Source: Streptomyces sp. WAC05374
Lineage (GTDB): Bacteria > Actinomycetota > Actinomycetes > Streptomycetales > Streptomycetaceae
Assembly: GCF_004353505.1 (NCBI RefSeq)
Contig: NZ_SMNQ01000003.1
Coordinates: 186,001 to 250,000 of the forward strand
Direction of reading: 5' to 3'
Length of the DNA stretch: 64,000 nt
A program made the translations under genes and the position numbers. This document shows, in pieces, positions 44,016 through 53,138 of this stretch (positions within the stretch are counted from its first letter, which is position 1; each line of letters opens with the position of its first letter). The notes below the pieces were generated by a model. That model worked only from the letters and a program-made list of their open reading frames with translations. It did no database searches and was not told the DNA's origin.

Positions 44016-44336
44016 GTGCCGACCTACCAGTACCAGTGCACCGAGTGCGGCGAGGGCCTCGAGGCGGTGCAGAAGTTCACCGATGACGCTCTGACCGAGT
44101 GCCCGAGCTGCCAGGGACGCCTGAAGAAGGTGTTCTCGGCCGTCGGCATTGTCTTCAAGGGCTCGGGCTTCTACCGCAACGACAGCCGTGGCGCGTCGTC
44201 GAGCAGCTCCCCGGCCGCGAAGTCGTCCGGCTCGACCGGTTCGACCGGGTCGTCGTCGAGCTCCTCGTCCTCCGGCTCCTCGGACTCCAAGCCCGCCGCG
44301 TCGAGCACGGCCAAGAGCTCCAGCTCCGCCGCCTGA
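44016..44336 (+). CDS. FmdB-family zinc-ribbon protein with Ser-rich tail
   Basis: 106-residue protein. Residues 1-41 form the FmdB/CxxC_CxxC_SSSS zinc ribbon: PTYQYQCTECGEGLEAVQ with Cys-x-x-Cys at about 8-11 and CPSCQGRLKK at about 29-32. Residues 52-106 are a low-complexity Ser/Gly/Ala tail. The ribbon probably binds nucleic acid or protein; the family function is undefined. GAGGAAGA precedes GTG at 44016. The CIRCE-like operator immediately upstream would make it a heat-shock gene. Confidence 0.88.
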   Translation: MPTYQYQCTECGEGLEAVQKFTDDALTECPSCQGRLKKVFSAVGIVFKGSGFYRNDSRGASSSSSPAAKSSGSTGSTGSSSSSSSSGSSDSKPAASSTAKSSSSAA

Positions 44337-44354
44337 CGCGCATCCGGTTCTCCC

Positions 44355-44439
44355 CAGGACCCCGCTGTTCCCACGGCGGGGTCCTGGGCGCATCCGGGCC
44401 CCGCTGCTCCCACGGCGGGGTCCTGGGCGCATCCGGGCC
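44355..44439 (+). repeat. Tandemly duplicated terminator
   Basis: Bases 44361-44400 recur at 44400-44439 with one change (period 39). Each unit contributes an arm of a GGACCCCGC/GCGGGGTCC-type hairpin; the first full stem-loop is 44355-44386. It lies after the zinc-ribbon gene and before the next promoter. Confidence 0.8.
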
Positions 44440-44443
44440 CGGC

Positions 44444-44449
44444 TAGGGT
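44444..44449 (+). promoter_or_regulatory. -10 hexamer for a leaderless MTA phosphorylase message
   Basis: TAGGGT ending seven bases before ATG at 44457, the usual geometry of leaderless Streptomyces transcripts; no ribosome site is visible. Confidence 0.55.
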
Positions 44450-44456
44450 GAGCCGC

Positions 44457-45431
44457 ATGGGGAACGCAGCGAACGCAGCGCAGGCGGGCAACGGCGGCGG
44501 CGACACCGGGGTCACGACCGGGCCGGTGGCGGGAGCCGAGGCCGTGGCGGGAGCCGAGGCCGTGGCGGGAGCCGGGGCCGTGGCGGGAGCCGGGGGCGGC
44601 CAGCGCGCGGAGATCGGCGTCATCGGCGGTTCCGGCTTCTATTCGTTCCTGAAGGACGTGACGGAGGTCCGGGTGACCACGCCGTACGGCAGCCCGAGCG
44701 ACTCGCTGTTCTTCGGCGAGCTGGCCGGGCGCCGGGTCGCCTTCCTGCCGCGGCACGGGCGCGGCCACCACCTGCCGCCGCACCGCATCAACTACCGGGC
44801 CAACCTGTGGGCGCTGCGCTCGGTCGGCGTACGCCAGGCCCTCGGGCCGTGCGCGGTGGGCGGACTGCGCCCCGAGTACGGGCCGGGCACGCTGCTGGTG
44901 CCGGACCAGCTCGTGGACCGGACGAAGACCCGTACGCAGACGTACTTCGACGGGGAGCCGCTGCCGGACGGAACGGTGCCGAACGTCGTGCACACCTCCT
45001 TCGCCGACCCCTACTGCCCCGACGGGCGCAAGGTGGCCCTCGCCGCCGCGCACGGGCGCGGCTGGGAGGCGGTCGACGGCGGCACCATGGTCGTCATAGA
45101 GGGCCCGCGCTTCTCGACCCGCGCCGAATCGCGGTTCCACGCCGCGATGGGCTGGTCGGTCGTCGGCATGACCGGGCACCCGGAGGCGTACCTCGCCCGG
45201 GAGCTGGGACTCTGCTACACGTCCATGGCACTGGTGACCGACCTGGACGCGGGCGCCGAGACCGGTGACGGCGTCTCGCACACCGAGGTGCTGCGGGTGT
45301 TCGGCGAGAACGTGGGCCGGCTGCGCGAGGTGCTGTTCGACGCGGTCGCCGCGCTGCCGGAGAACGGCAGCCGCTCCTGCCTGTGCACCCACGCGCACGA
45401 CGGCTGGGACCTGGGCATCGAACTGCCGTGA
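44457..45431 (+). CDS. S-methyl-5'-thioadenosine phosphorylase
   Basis: 324-residue purine-phosphorylase-family enzyme that splits methylthioadenosine to adenine and methylthioribose-1-phosphate for methionine salvage. The homology starts at residue about 51, AEIGVIGGSGFY, followed by FLPRHGRGHHLPPHRINYRAN (phosphate and substrate site, about 97-117), TMVVIEGPRFSTRAES near 209-224 and VGMTGHPEAYLARELGLCYTSMALVTDLDAG. The first 50 residues are a low-complexity extension encoded by an 18-bp tandem repeat. Confidence 0.9.
   Translation: MGNAANAAQAGNGGGDTGVTTGPVAGAEAVAGAEAVAGAGAVAGAGGGQRAEIGVIGGSGFYSFLKDVTEVRVTTPYGSPSDSLFFGELAGRRVAFLPRHGRGHHLPPHRINYRANLWALRSVGVRQALGPCAVGGLRPEYGPGTLLVPDQLVDRTKTRTQTYFDGEPLPDGTVPNVVHTSFADPYCPDGRKVALAAAHGRGWEAVDGGTMVVIEGPRFSTRAESRFHAAMGWSVVGMTGHPEAYLARELGLCYTSMALVTDLDAGAETGDGVSHTEVLRVFGENVGRLREVLFDAVAALPENGSRSCLCTHAHDGWDLGIELP
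44526..44596 (+). repeat. 18-bp tandem repeat in the MTA phosphorylase N-terminus
   Basis: About four in-frame copies of an 18-bp unit (44526, 44544, 44562 and a partial one at 44580) encode VAGAEA/VAGAGA. The first two copies are identical, which suggests recent expansion. Confidence 0.85.
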
Positions 45432-45465
45432 TCATGGCGGGCGGTCACGCTCGCGGGTGACGGGG

Positions 45466-45492
45466 TTGTCCACACCGCGGAGGCTGTCCACA
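45466..45492 (+). promoter_or_regulatory. Pair of DnaA-box-like sites
   Basis: TTGTCCACA at 45466-45474 equals the Streptomyces DnaA box consensus; CTGTCCACA at 45484-45492 is a common variant in the same orientation, 18 bp on. They lie in the 165-bp gap between the MTA phosphorylase and CpaB-like genes. Confidence 0.6.
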
Positions 45493-45596
45493 GGCGCGAG
45501 CGGGATCGGCCGGAACGCGTCACCGTGAGGGGCGTCGGCGGAAAGCCGGCGGAGCGGATGCCCGCTCCCGGTCCCTCACGGCAGGCGGTGGTCGCC

Positions 45597-46160
45597 ATGA
45601 CGTCTTCTTCGTACCTCTCCGTTCCTCCCGGTCCGCGTCCGGCCGCGCACGTGCCCGCGGTGCCGGAGACGTGTGGGGTGCCTCAGTTCGCGCCCCTGCG
45701 GGTGCGCGGCGGGCGGCACCGGCTGCGGCGGGCCGTGCGGCGAAGGCGGCGCGCGATGGCGGCCGGGCTCGCCATGACGGCGGCCGCGCTGGCCGCTTCG
45801 GCCTCCGGGTCCCGTGGACCCGGTGAAGCGCAACCGCCGCGGCCCGCCGCCGCGCCGGAACGGGAGCCGCGAGCGGCCGAGCTGGTGTCCGCCCCGGTGC
45901 GGATCGCGGACGGCGCGACCGTCCGGCTGCTGCGGCCCGGTGACCTCGTCGACGTGATCGCGTCTCCGGGCTCGCCGTCGGCGGACGGTGACGACGAGGC
46001 CCGCGTGGTGGCCAGGGGCGCTCGCGTGGAGAAGGTGCCGCAGTCGGGCGACGAGCCCGCGGACGGGGGCGCGCTCGTGGTGCTCTCCGTCCCGCGCGCC
46101 ACCGCCACGGCGCTGGCCGGTGCGGGGACGACGTCCCGGCTGGCGGTGACGCTGTGCTGA
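45597..46160 (+). CDS. CpaB/RcpC-like exported protein
   Basis: 187-residue protein. After a basic segment (GGRHRLRRAVRRRRR) a hydrophobic helix at about residues 51-68 provides a membrane anchor. The outer part, about residues 95-187, carries a SAF/RcpC-like pattern: VSAPVRIADGATVRLLRPGDLVDVIASPG, then VVARGARVEKVPQ and VVLSVPRATATALAGA. CpaB/RcpC proteins are accessory to Flp/tad pili, but no tad genes are nearby. ATG at 45597 lacks a strong ribosome site, and a GTG nine bases earlier is possible. Confidence 0.75.
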   Translation: MTSSSYLSVPPGPRPAAHVPAVPETCGVPQFAPLRVRGGRHRLRRAVRRRRRAMAAGLAMTAAALAASASGSRGPGEAQPPRPAAAPEREPRAAELVSAPVRIADGATVRLLRPGDLVDVIASPGSPSADGDDEARVVARGARVEKVPQSGDEPADGGALVVLSVPRATATALAGAGTTSRLAVTLC

Positions 46161-46289
46161 CCCGCCCGGCGCCCGCACGTCGCACGGATTCCCCGCCGGT
46201 TCACCTGTCCGTGTGTACGGATTGGACGGTTATGCACGGTGCCGGGCGTAATGGCTGCGCCAACTGCACATGCGACGAAAGGCACCGTG

Positions 46290-46754
46290 GTGAGCCAGGA
46301 CAACAATCAGAGTCTGCTGGAGGGCTTCAAGGCCTTCCTCCTGCGCGGCAACGTGATCGACCTGGCGGTCGCGGTGGTGATCGGCGCCGCGTTCACCAAC
46401 ATCGTCAACGCGGTCGTGCGGGGCGTGATCAGCCCGGTCGTCGGTGCCTTTGGTACCAAGAACCTGGAGAGCTACCAGTCCTGCCTGAAGGGCCCGTGCC
46501 AGGTGAACGACAACGGGGAGGTCGTCCAGGGCGTCGCGATCCTGTGGGGTTCGGTGCTCAGTGCGACGCTCAGCTTCCTGATCACCGCCGCCGTCGTCTA
46601 CTTCCTGATGGTGCTGCCCATGGCCAGGTACCTGGCGCGGCGGGCGGCCCTCGAGAAGGAGAAGAAGGGCGTGGAGGAGACCCTGGAGGTCACCGAGCTG
46701 GAGGTCCTCAAGGACATCCGCGACGCGCTCGTCGCCCAGCGCGGCGCCCGATAG
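46290..46754 (+). CDS. mscL: Large-conductance mechanosensitive channel
   Basis: 154-residue pore protein that opens under membrane tension to release solutes during hypo-osmotic shock. The N-terminal amphipathic helix LLEGFKAFLLRGNVIDLAVAVVIGAAF (about residues 9-35) leads into TM1, and TM2 is near 84-106 (SFLITAAVVYFLMVLPM); the tail is a charged coiled-coil. A loop CLKGPC in the periplasmic region is longer than in E. coli. CGAAAGG lies seven bases before GTG at 46290. Confidence 0.95.
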   Translation: MSQDNNQSLLEGFKAFLLRGNVIDLAVAVVIGAAFTNIVNAVVRGVISPVVGAFGTKNLESYQSCLKGPCQVNDNGEVVQGVAILWGSVLSATLSFLITAAVVYFLMVLPMARYLARRAALEKEKKGVEETLEVTELEVLKDIRDALVAQRGAR

Positions 46755-46764
46755 GTCCGCCGTC

Positions 46765-47060
46765 TCAGAGGTGGTGCGGCGGCTTCTCGTCGAGGAAGCG
46801 CGCGAGGTCCGAGGCGCTGTCGCCGGCCGGAGGCCGCTCGCCCCACCCACGGTCCGTATCGTCCGCCGACTGCTGTGCGAGCGGATCGTCGAAGATCAGC
46901 GCCGGTGTCCTCTTCTTGGGACCGGCCGGACCGACAGCCGCGCTCCGTGGGCTGTCCGCGCTGTCCGGACTCTTCGTGTCACTCGGATTCTGCGGGTTGT
47001 TCTCTTCCTCCGGCGCCGATTGGCTCTTCGCATCGCGCGGTCCGGGGGTGGGGGCGGTCC

Positions 47061-47064
<4 letters not shown>
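46765..47064 (-). CDS. Small hydrophilic protein, unknown function
   Basis: 99-residue acidic, probably disordered protein of unknown function, rich in Pro, Asp and Ser, with a more conserved-looking C-terminal end (KKRTPALIFDDPLAQQSADDTD...SASDLARFLDEKPPHHL). ATG at 47064 overlaps, as ATGA, the stop of an upstream proline-rich reading frame; alternatively the two are one gene split by errors in the poly-G tract. It is convergent with mscL, 10 bp apart. Confidence 0.55.
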
Positions 47065-47791
<727 letters not shown>

Positions 47792-47899
47792 GCGGTCACC
47801 GTAGGGGGACGCGAGACGATTCGCCCGTTGTGGGGACTTCCGGGGTGACGGCGTCCCGCGAAGGGCGTCCGGCCGGGGCGCCTCTGCTGTCCTGGGGGG

Positions 47900-49081
47900 A
47901 TGACCTCCCCTCCCCGTACGCCCCTGCGGCCCCTGGTCTCTCGCAGCCGGGACGAGGCGCACCGTGCCGCCACGCCCCTGGAGCTCTTCTTCGACCTGTG
48001 CTTCGTCGTGGCGGTGGCCCAGGCGGGCGTCCAGCTCGTGCACGCCGTCGCGGAGGGGCACGCCGGGGAAGGCATCGCCCGGTACGCGATGGTGTTCTTC
48101 GCCATCTGGTGGGCCTGGATGAACTTCTCCTGGTTCGCCTCGGCGTACGACAACGACGACGTCCTGTACCGGGTCGTGACGCTCGTGCAGATCGCGGGGG
48201 TCCTGGTCCTGGCCGCCGGGGTGTCCCGGGCGTTCGAGGAGCAGGAGTTCCTCCTGGTGTGGCTCGGCTACCTGGTGATGCGGCTCGGGCTCGCCTCGCA
48301 GTGGCTGCGCGCCGCACGGGCCGCGTCCGGCGCGGAGCGCACCATGGCGCTGCGGTACGCGGCCGGCGTGACGCTGTGCCAGGCGGGCTGGACGGCGCTG
48401 CTGTTCGTGCCCGAGGAGGCCCTGCCGTACGTGTTCCTGGTGCTGGTGGTCGCCGAGATGGCCGTACCGCCGCTCGCGGAGCGGGACTTCTCCTCGAGCT
48501 GGCACGCACAGCACATCGCCGAGCGGTACGGGCTGTTCACCATCATCGTGCTCGGCGAGACGATCGCGGCGGCGACCGTCGCCGTGAAGACGGGCGTGGA
48601 GGAGAACGACGCGCTGGACGAGCTGCTGCCGATCGCGGGCGGCGGGCTGCTGCTGATCTTCGCCGCGTGGTGGATCTACTTCATCGTCCCCGTCCACCGC
48701 CGGCTGCTGTCCAACCGGCAGGCGTTCCTGTGGGGATACGGCCATTACGTGATCCAGGCGTCGGCGGCGGCGATCGGCGCGGGGATCGAGGTCGCGGTCG
48801 AGCAGGCGGTCGGCAAGGCGCACCTGTCGGCGACGGCGGCGGCGGCCGCGGTGACCCTGCCGGCGGCACTGTTCCTGCTGGTGGTGTGGGGCTTGCACTC
48901 GCGGTACTTCAAGTCGGGCATCGCCCAGCAACTGGTGCTGCCGTGCGCGGCGCTCGCCATCCTGGTGTGCACCTTCGCGGGGCGGTGGGGCGTCCTGGCG
49001 GCGGGGCTGGTCGCGGCGGCGGCCGTCGCGGTCGGAGTCACCCTCACGGCCCGTATGGAGCGTGGTACGCAAGGAGGATGA
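47900..49081 (+). CDS. LtrA-family membrane protein
   Basis: 393-residue integral membrane protein of the low-temperature-requirement A family. The N-terminal signature ATPLELFFDLCFVVAVAQ is at about residues 24-41, the central HIAERYGLFTIIVLGETIAAA near 210-230, and about eleven hydrophobic helices are visible. Function in the family is poorly known; related proteins are suspected transporters. GGGGGG lies just before ATG at 47900. It overlaps the next gene as ATGA. Confidence 0.92.
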   Translation: MTSPPRTPLRPLVSRSRDEAHRAATPLELFFDLCFVVAVAQAGVQLVHAVAEGHAGEGIARYAMVFFAIWWAWMNFSWFASAYDNDDVLYRVVTLVQIAGVLVLAAGVSRAFEEQEFLLVWLGYLVMRLGLASQWLRAARAASGAERTMALRYAAGVTLCQAGWTALLFVPEEALPYVFLVLVVAEMAVPPLAERDFSSSWHAQHIAERYGLFTIIVLGETIAAATVAVKTGVEENDALDELLPIAGGGLLLIFAAWWIYFIVPVHRRLLSNRQAFLWGYGHYVIQASAAAIGAGIEVAVEQAVGKAHLSATAAAAAVTLPAALFLLVVWGLHSRYFKSGIAQQLVLPCAALAILVCTFAGRWGVLAAGLVAAAAVAVGVTLTARMERGTQGG

Positions 49082-50127
49082 ATGACGCACTGACGGACGT
49101 GGCGGGTCTGCGGGTCGGCCACGCGCGCGTACCGGGGGACAAGGCACTCAGCGGCACGACGGTGGTCCTGGCGCCCGAGGGCGGGGCGGTCGCGGCCGTG
49201 GACGTGCGGGGCGGGGGCCCCGGCACGCGGGAGACGGACGCGCTGGACCCGCGCAACCTGGTCCAGCGCATCGAGGCGGTGGTCCTGACGGGCGGCAGCG
49301 CCTACGGGCTGGAGGCGGCGGCGGGGGTGATGGCCTGGCTGGAGGAGCGGGGGCGGGGCGTGCGCGTCGGGCCCGACCCGTCGCAGGTGGTGCCGGTCGT
49401 TCCGGCGGCGTGCGTGTTCGACCTGGGCCGGGGCGGCGACTGGAAGGCGCGCCCGGACGCCTCGACGGGGCGTGCGGCGGTGGAGGCGGCGGACGCCACG
49501 GTCCTGGGCGCCCCCGTGGAGTGCGGGTCGGTCGGAGCCGGGACCGGGGCGGTGATCGGCGGGATGAAGGGTGGGGTCGGCACGGCCGCCACGGTTCTGG
49601 CGTCCGGGATCACCGTCGGCGCGCTCGTCGTGGCCAACGCGGTCGGTTCGGCGGTCGATCCGCTGACGGGGGTGCTGTACGGGGCGTACGGCGACGGTCC
49701 GGTGACCCAGCCCGGGGCCGAGACGCACGCGGCGGCGGCGCGGCAACTGGCCGAGGCGCTGGAGCGCAACGACTGGCCGCCGCTGAACACCACGCTCGCC
49801 GTCGTCGGCACGGACGCGGACCTGACCCGGGCCCAGGCGCAGAAGCTCGCGGGGACGGCGCACGACGGCATCGCGCGCGCCGTGCGGCCGGTGCACCTCC
49901 TCAACGACGGCGACACGGTCTTCGCCCTCGCCACGGGCGGGCGCCCCCTGCCCGACACGCATGGCCCGCTGGCGCTGAACGAGGTGCTGGCGGCCGGTGC
50001 CACCGTGGTGACCAGGGCGATCGTGCGGGCCGTGCTGGCCGCCGGTTCGGTGTCGGGGCCGGGCGGCGACTTCCCGTCGTACCGCGATCTGTACCGCCTC
50101 GACCGAGGCGTCCGGGACCGGAGTTGA
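49078..50127 (+). CDS. P1-family peptidase (DmpA-like Ntn-hydrolase)
   Basis: 349-residue cytosolic aminopeptidase of the DmpA/L-aminopeptidase-esterase family, which self-cleaves to expose an N-terminal nucleophile. It begins LTDVAGLRVGHA, has VVLTGGSAYGLEAAAGVMAWLEERG (about residues 66-90), GSVGAGTGAVIGGMKGG near 150-166 and the probable autoprocessing site N237-T238-T239-LAVV. ATG at 49078 is preceded by AAGGAGG and overlaps the ltrA stop, so the two are translated together. Confidence 0.92.
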   Translation: MNDALTDVAGLRVGHARVPGDKALSGTTVVLAPEGGAVAAVDVRGGGPGTRETDALDPRNLVQRIEAVVLTGGSAYGLEAAAGVMAWLEERGRGVRVGPDPSQVVPVVPAACVFDLGRGGDWKARPDASTGRAAVEAADATVLGAPVECGSVGAGTGAVIGGMKGGVGTAATVLASGITVGALVVANAVGSAVDPLTGVLYGAYGDGPVTQPGAETHAAAARQLAEALERNDWPPLNTTLAVVGTDADLTRAQAQKLAGTAHDGIARAVRPVHLLNDGDTVFALATGGRPLPDTHGPLALNEVLAAGATVVTRAIVRAVLAAGSVSGPGGDFPSYRDLYRLDRGVRDRS

Positions 50128-50129
50128 GG

Positions 50130-50166
50130 GGGGCGCGCGGGAACTCGGCTTGCGCGCCCCTCGTTT
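50130..50166 (+). terminator. Intrinsic terminator of ltrA-P1 peptidase
   Basis: A 9-bp GC stem (50130-50138 with 50152-50160) is followed by TCGTTTT, one of the few hairpins here with a T-rich exit. Confidence 0.8.
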
Positions 50167-50250
50167 TGTGGAAGCCGACCGCGTTGTCAGACCCAGGCAC
50201 TACCTTAAGCAAGCATCGAGTGACACACGGCGACGGCCTGGAGACCCCTC

Positions 50251-51009
50251 TTGAACGTTCCGAACGACGACGAGACGACCGAGATGCACGTCGAGCGCCT
50301 CCTGGGGCGGGCGCTCAACTCCTTCGACCTGCCCGACGCGCTGGTCACGCGGCTGGACTCGGCGCTGGCCCACGCCAGTTCGCTGCACTCGTCGCACCAC
50401 AGCGCGGCGCTCCACCGGACGACGTACCGGCATACGTACCTGCTGGCGGACGGCTCCTCGCTGACGCTGTGGGAGCTGGTGCACAACACCGGGCGGGACG
50501 GCCACGAGCAGCACGAGCTGTACGTGGACGAGACCGACGTACGGCTCGCCGCGTCCCGCCTGCCGGCCGGCTTCACCGAGCCGGAGGACGACCCGGCCGT
50601 GGACCTCGACGCGGACCTGGAGTGGCTGGGCACGCTGCTGGCCCGGCCGCCCGTCCCGGCCTCGCCGATGTACGTGCCGGACGACTCGGCGGACCACGCC
50701 CGCCGGGTGCTGCGCCGCGCGGAGAACGAGGACCGGCCGGGCGAGGCGGTGGCGGCGCGGCTGAGGGGCGCGTTCGCGCACCACATCAAGCAGGTCTTCG
50801 GCCGGCAGTGCAGCGTGGCGGGGAAGGACGCCGGGTTCACGCTGTACGAGCACGCGTTCCTGCTGCTGGACGGCAGTGAGATGAGCGTCTGGGAGGTGGA
50901 GCACACGGCGACGCCGGACGGCCGGCACATGTGCGAGGTGTACGAGGACGAGCACACCGCGCGCGACGCCATGGAGCGCCGCGCGCGGGTGCGGGGCCGG
51001 GTGCGCTGA
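50251..51009 (+). CDS. DUF6227-like protein with duplicated domain
   Basis: 252-residue soluble protein of unknown function. Two similar modules are visible: HRTTYRHTYLLADGSSLTLWELVH (about residues 55-78) with YVDETDVRLAASR, and TLYEHAFLLLDGSEMSVWEVEH (about 197-218) with YEDEHTARDAMERR. Each ends in a helix after an acidic YxDE turn. It resembles the Streptomyces DUF6227 group. The start is TTG at 50251 with GGAG eight bases upstream. It is convergent with fruA. Confidence 0.78.
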   Translation: MNVPNDDETTEMHVERLLGRALNSFDLPDALVTRLDSALAHASSLHSSHHSAALHRTTYRHTYLLADGSSLTLWELVHNTGRDGHEQHELYVDETDVRLAASRLPAGFTEPEDDPAVDLDADLEWLGTLLARPPVPASPMYVPDDSADHARRVLRRAENEDRPGEAVAARLRGAFAHHIKQVFGRQCSVAGKDAGFTLYEHAFLLLDGSEMSVWEVEHTATPDGRHMCEVYEDEHTARDAMERRARVRGRVR

Positions 51010-51029
51010 CGGGTTCCGGTTCCCGGGGC

Positions 51030-53138
51030 TCAGGCGGCGACGGTGACCTTCTCGTGGGTCTCCCCCGGCTCGTCCGCCACCGCCGCGGGGCCGGACGCCT
51101 TGCGGGCGTGGCCCTTGAGAAGGACGACGAGCGTGGCACTCACCAGGGTGCCGAGGGCGATCGCGACCAGGTAGAGGGCCGGGTTGCCGATCAGGGGCAC
51201 CACGAAGACGCCACCGTGCGGGGCGCGCAGGGTGCACTCGAAGAGCATGGACAGGGCGCCGGTGACCGCGCCGCCCACCATCGCCGACGGGATGACGCGC
51301 AGCGGGTCGGCGGCGGCGAAGGGGATCGCGCCCTCGGTGATGAACGAGGCGCCGAGCACCCAGGCGGCCTTGCCGTTCTCCCGCTCGGCCCGGGTGAACA
51401 GCTTGCCGCGCACCACCGTGGCCAGGGCCATCGCCAGCGGCGGCACCATGCCGGCGGCCATCACGGCGGCCATCACCTTCAGCGAGCCCTCGTTGGGGCT
51501 GGCGAGGCCGCCGATCGCGAACGCGTAGGCGACCTTGTTGAGCGGGCCGCCCAGGTCGAAGCACATCATCAGGCCGAGGATCATGCCCAGGACGACCGCG
51601 TTGGCGCCGGAGAGGCCGGACAGCCAGTCGGTCAGCGCGCTCTGGAGCGACGCGATGGGCTTGCCGATCACCAGGAACATCAGGAAGCCGACGATCAGCG
51701 ACGAGACGAGGGGGATGACGACCACGGGCATGATGCCGCGCAGCACGCCGGGCACCCTGACCCGCTGGATCACCCGCACCACCCCGCCCGCGACCAGACC
51801 GGCGGCCAGCCCTCCGAGGAACCCGGCGTCGATGGTGAGCGCGACGGCGCCGCCGACGAAGCCGGGGACCAGCCCGGGGCGGTCGGCCATGCCGTACGCG
51901 ATGTATCCGGCGAGGACCGGGATCAGGAAGCTGAACGCCAGGCCGCCGATCTGGAACAGCAGCGCGGCCCAACTGTCGGCCTGGCCCCAGGCGAAGTGCT
52001 CGGCGACGGACGGGGCCTTGTCGATGGTGTAGCCGCCGATGGCGAAGCCGAGGGCGATGAGGAGACCGCCGGCGGCGACGAAGGGCACCATGTAACTGAC
52101 GCCCGACATCAGCCACTTGCGGAGCTTGGTGCCGTACCCCTCGCCGGGCTCGCCCGCGCTCTCCACGGGCGTGGCACGATCGGTCCCCGCCGCCGCCGGG
52201 GCGGTGACCTCGCCCCGCTCGGCCTTGGCGCGGACGTCGGCGATCAGTTCGGCGGCCCGGTTGATGCCCGCTTTGACGCCGACGTCGACGGTGGGCTTGC
52301 CGGCGAAGCGTTCCTTCTCCCGGACGGGGACGTCGTGCGCGAGGATCACGCCGTCGGCGGCGGCGATCACGGCCGGGTCGAGCCGGGTGAACCCCGCGGA
52401 GCCCTGCGTCTCGACGGCCACCTCGACCCCGGCGTCCCGCCCGGCGCTCTCCAGGGACTCGGCGGCCATGTAGGTGTGCGCGATCCCGGTGGGGCACGAC
52501 GTCACGGCCACGACACGGAACGGCGCCGGCGCGTTCACCCCGCCGGTGGCTTCGCCCGCTCCCCCGATGGACGGCCCCGCACCGCCTCCGCCGGTGGTGA
52601 CCCGCGCCTCCGGCGGCTCCCCACCGGAGGGGGTGTCCGCCTCCGCGGCGCCGGCCGGGGCCTCCGCCTGGGCGGCCGCCTCGGCGGCCGGGGGCGGGGC
52701 GTCGCCCCGGACGAGGGCCGCCGCCCCCGCCGCGGAGGCCGTCGTGCGCAGCGCCGAGGTGAAGTCGGGGTCCATCAGGCGGCGGGCCAGGGACGACAGG
52801 ATCGTCAGGTGGGCGTCGTCCGCGCCCGCCGGTGCGGCGATCAGGAAGATCAGGTCCGCCGGCCCGTCCGGGGCGCCGAAGTCGATGCCGGGGCCCGAGC
52901 GGCCGAAGGCGAGCGTGGGTTCGGTGACGTGCGCGCTGCGGCAGTGCGGGATGCCGATGCCGCCGTCCAGGCCGGTCGGCATCTGCGCCTCGCGAGCCGC
53001 GACGTCGGCGAGGAAGCCGTCCAGGTCGGTGACCCGGCCCAGCCGCACCATCCGCTCGGCGAGCGAACGGGCCGCCGCTTCCTTCGTGTGCGCGGCCAGG
53101 TCGAGATCGACCAGGTCCGCGGTGATCATGTCGCTCAT
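51030..53138 (-). CDS. fruA: Fructose PTS permease EIIABC
   Basis: 702-residue phosphotransferase system enzyme II that imports fructose as fructose-1-phosphate. EIIA (about residues 1-148) has the phosphorylated H65 in GIGIPHCRSAHV. After a 60-residue Ala/Gly/Pro linker comes EIIB (about 206-315) with phosphocysteine C215 in TSCPTGIAHTYMAAE. EIIC (about 350-690) is polytopic, with FITEGAIPFAA near the sugar site. ATG at 53138 overlaps the fruK stop. With fruR and fruK it forms the known Streptomyces fructose operon. Confidence 0.95.
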   Translation of the reverse strand: MSDMITADLVDLDLAAHTKEAAARSLAERMVRLGRVTDLDGFLADVAAREAQMPTGLDGGIGIPHCRSAHVTEPTLAFGRSGPGIDFGAPDGPADLIFLIAAPAGADDAHLTILSSLARRLMDPDFTSALRTTASAAGAAALVRGDAPPPAAEAAAQAEAPAGAAEADTPSGGEPPEARVTTGGGGAGPSIGGAGEATGGVNAPAPFRVVAVTSCPTGIAHTYMAAESLESAGRDAGVEVAVETQGSAGFTRLDPAVIAAADGVILAHDVPVREKERFAGKPTVDVGVKAGINRAAELIADVRAKAERGEVTAPAAAGTDRATPVESAGEPGEGYGTKLRKWLMSGVSYMVPFVAAGGLLIALGFAIGGYTIDKAPSVAEHFAWGQADSWAALLFQIGGLAFSFLIPVLAGYIAYGMADRPGLVPGFVGGAVALTIDAGFLGGLAAGLVAGGVVRVIQRVRVPGVLRGIMPVVVIPLVSSLIVGFLMFLVIGKPIASLQSALTDWLSGLSGANAVVLGMILGLMMCFDLGGPLNKVAYAFAIGGLASPNEGSLKVMAAVMAAGMVPPLAMALATVVRGKLFTRAERENGKAAWVLGASFITEGAIPFAAADPLRVIPSAMVGGAVTGALSMLFECTLRAPHGGVFVVPLIGNPALYLVAIALGTLVSATLVVLLKGHARKASGPAAVADEPGETHEKVTVAA

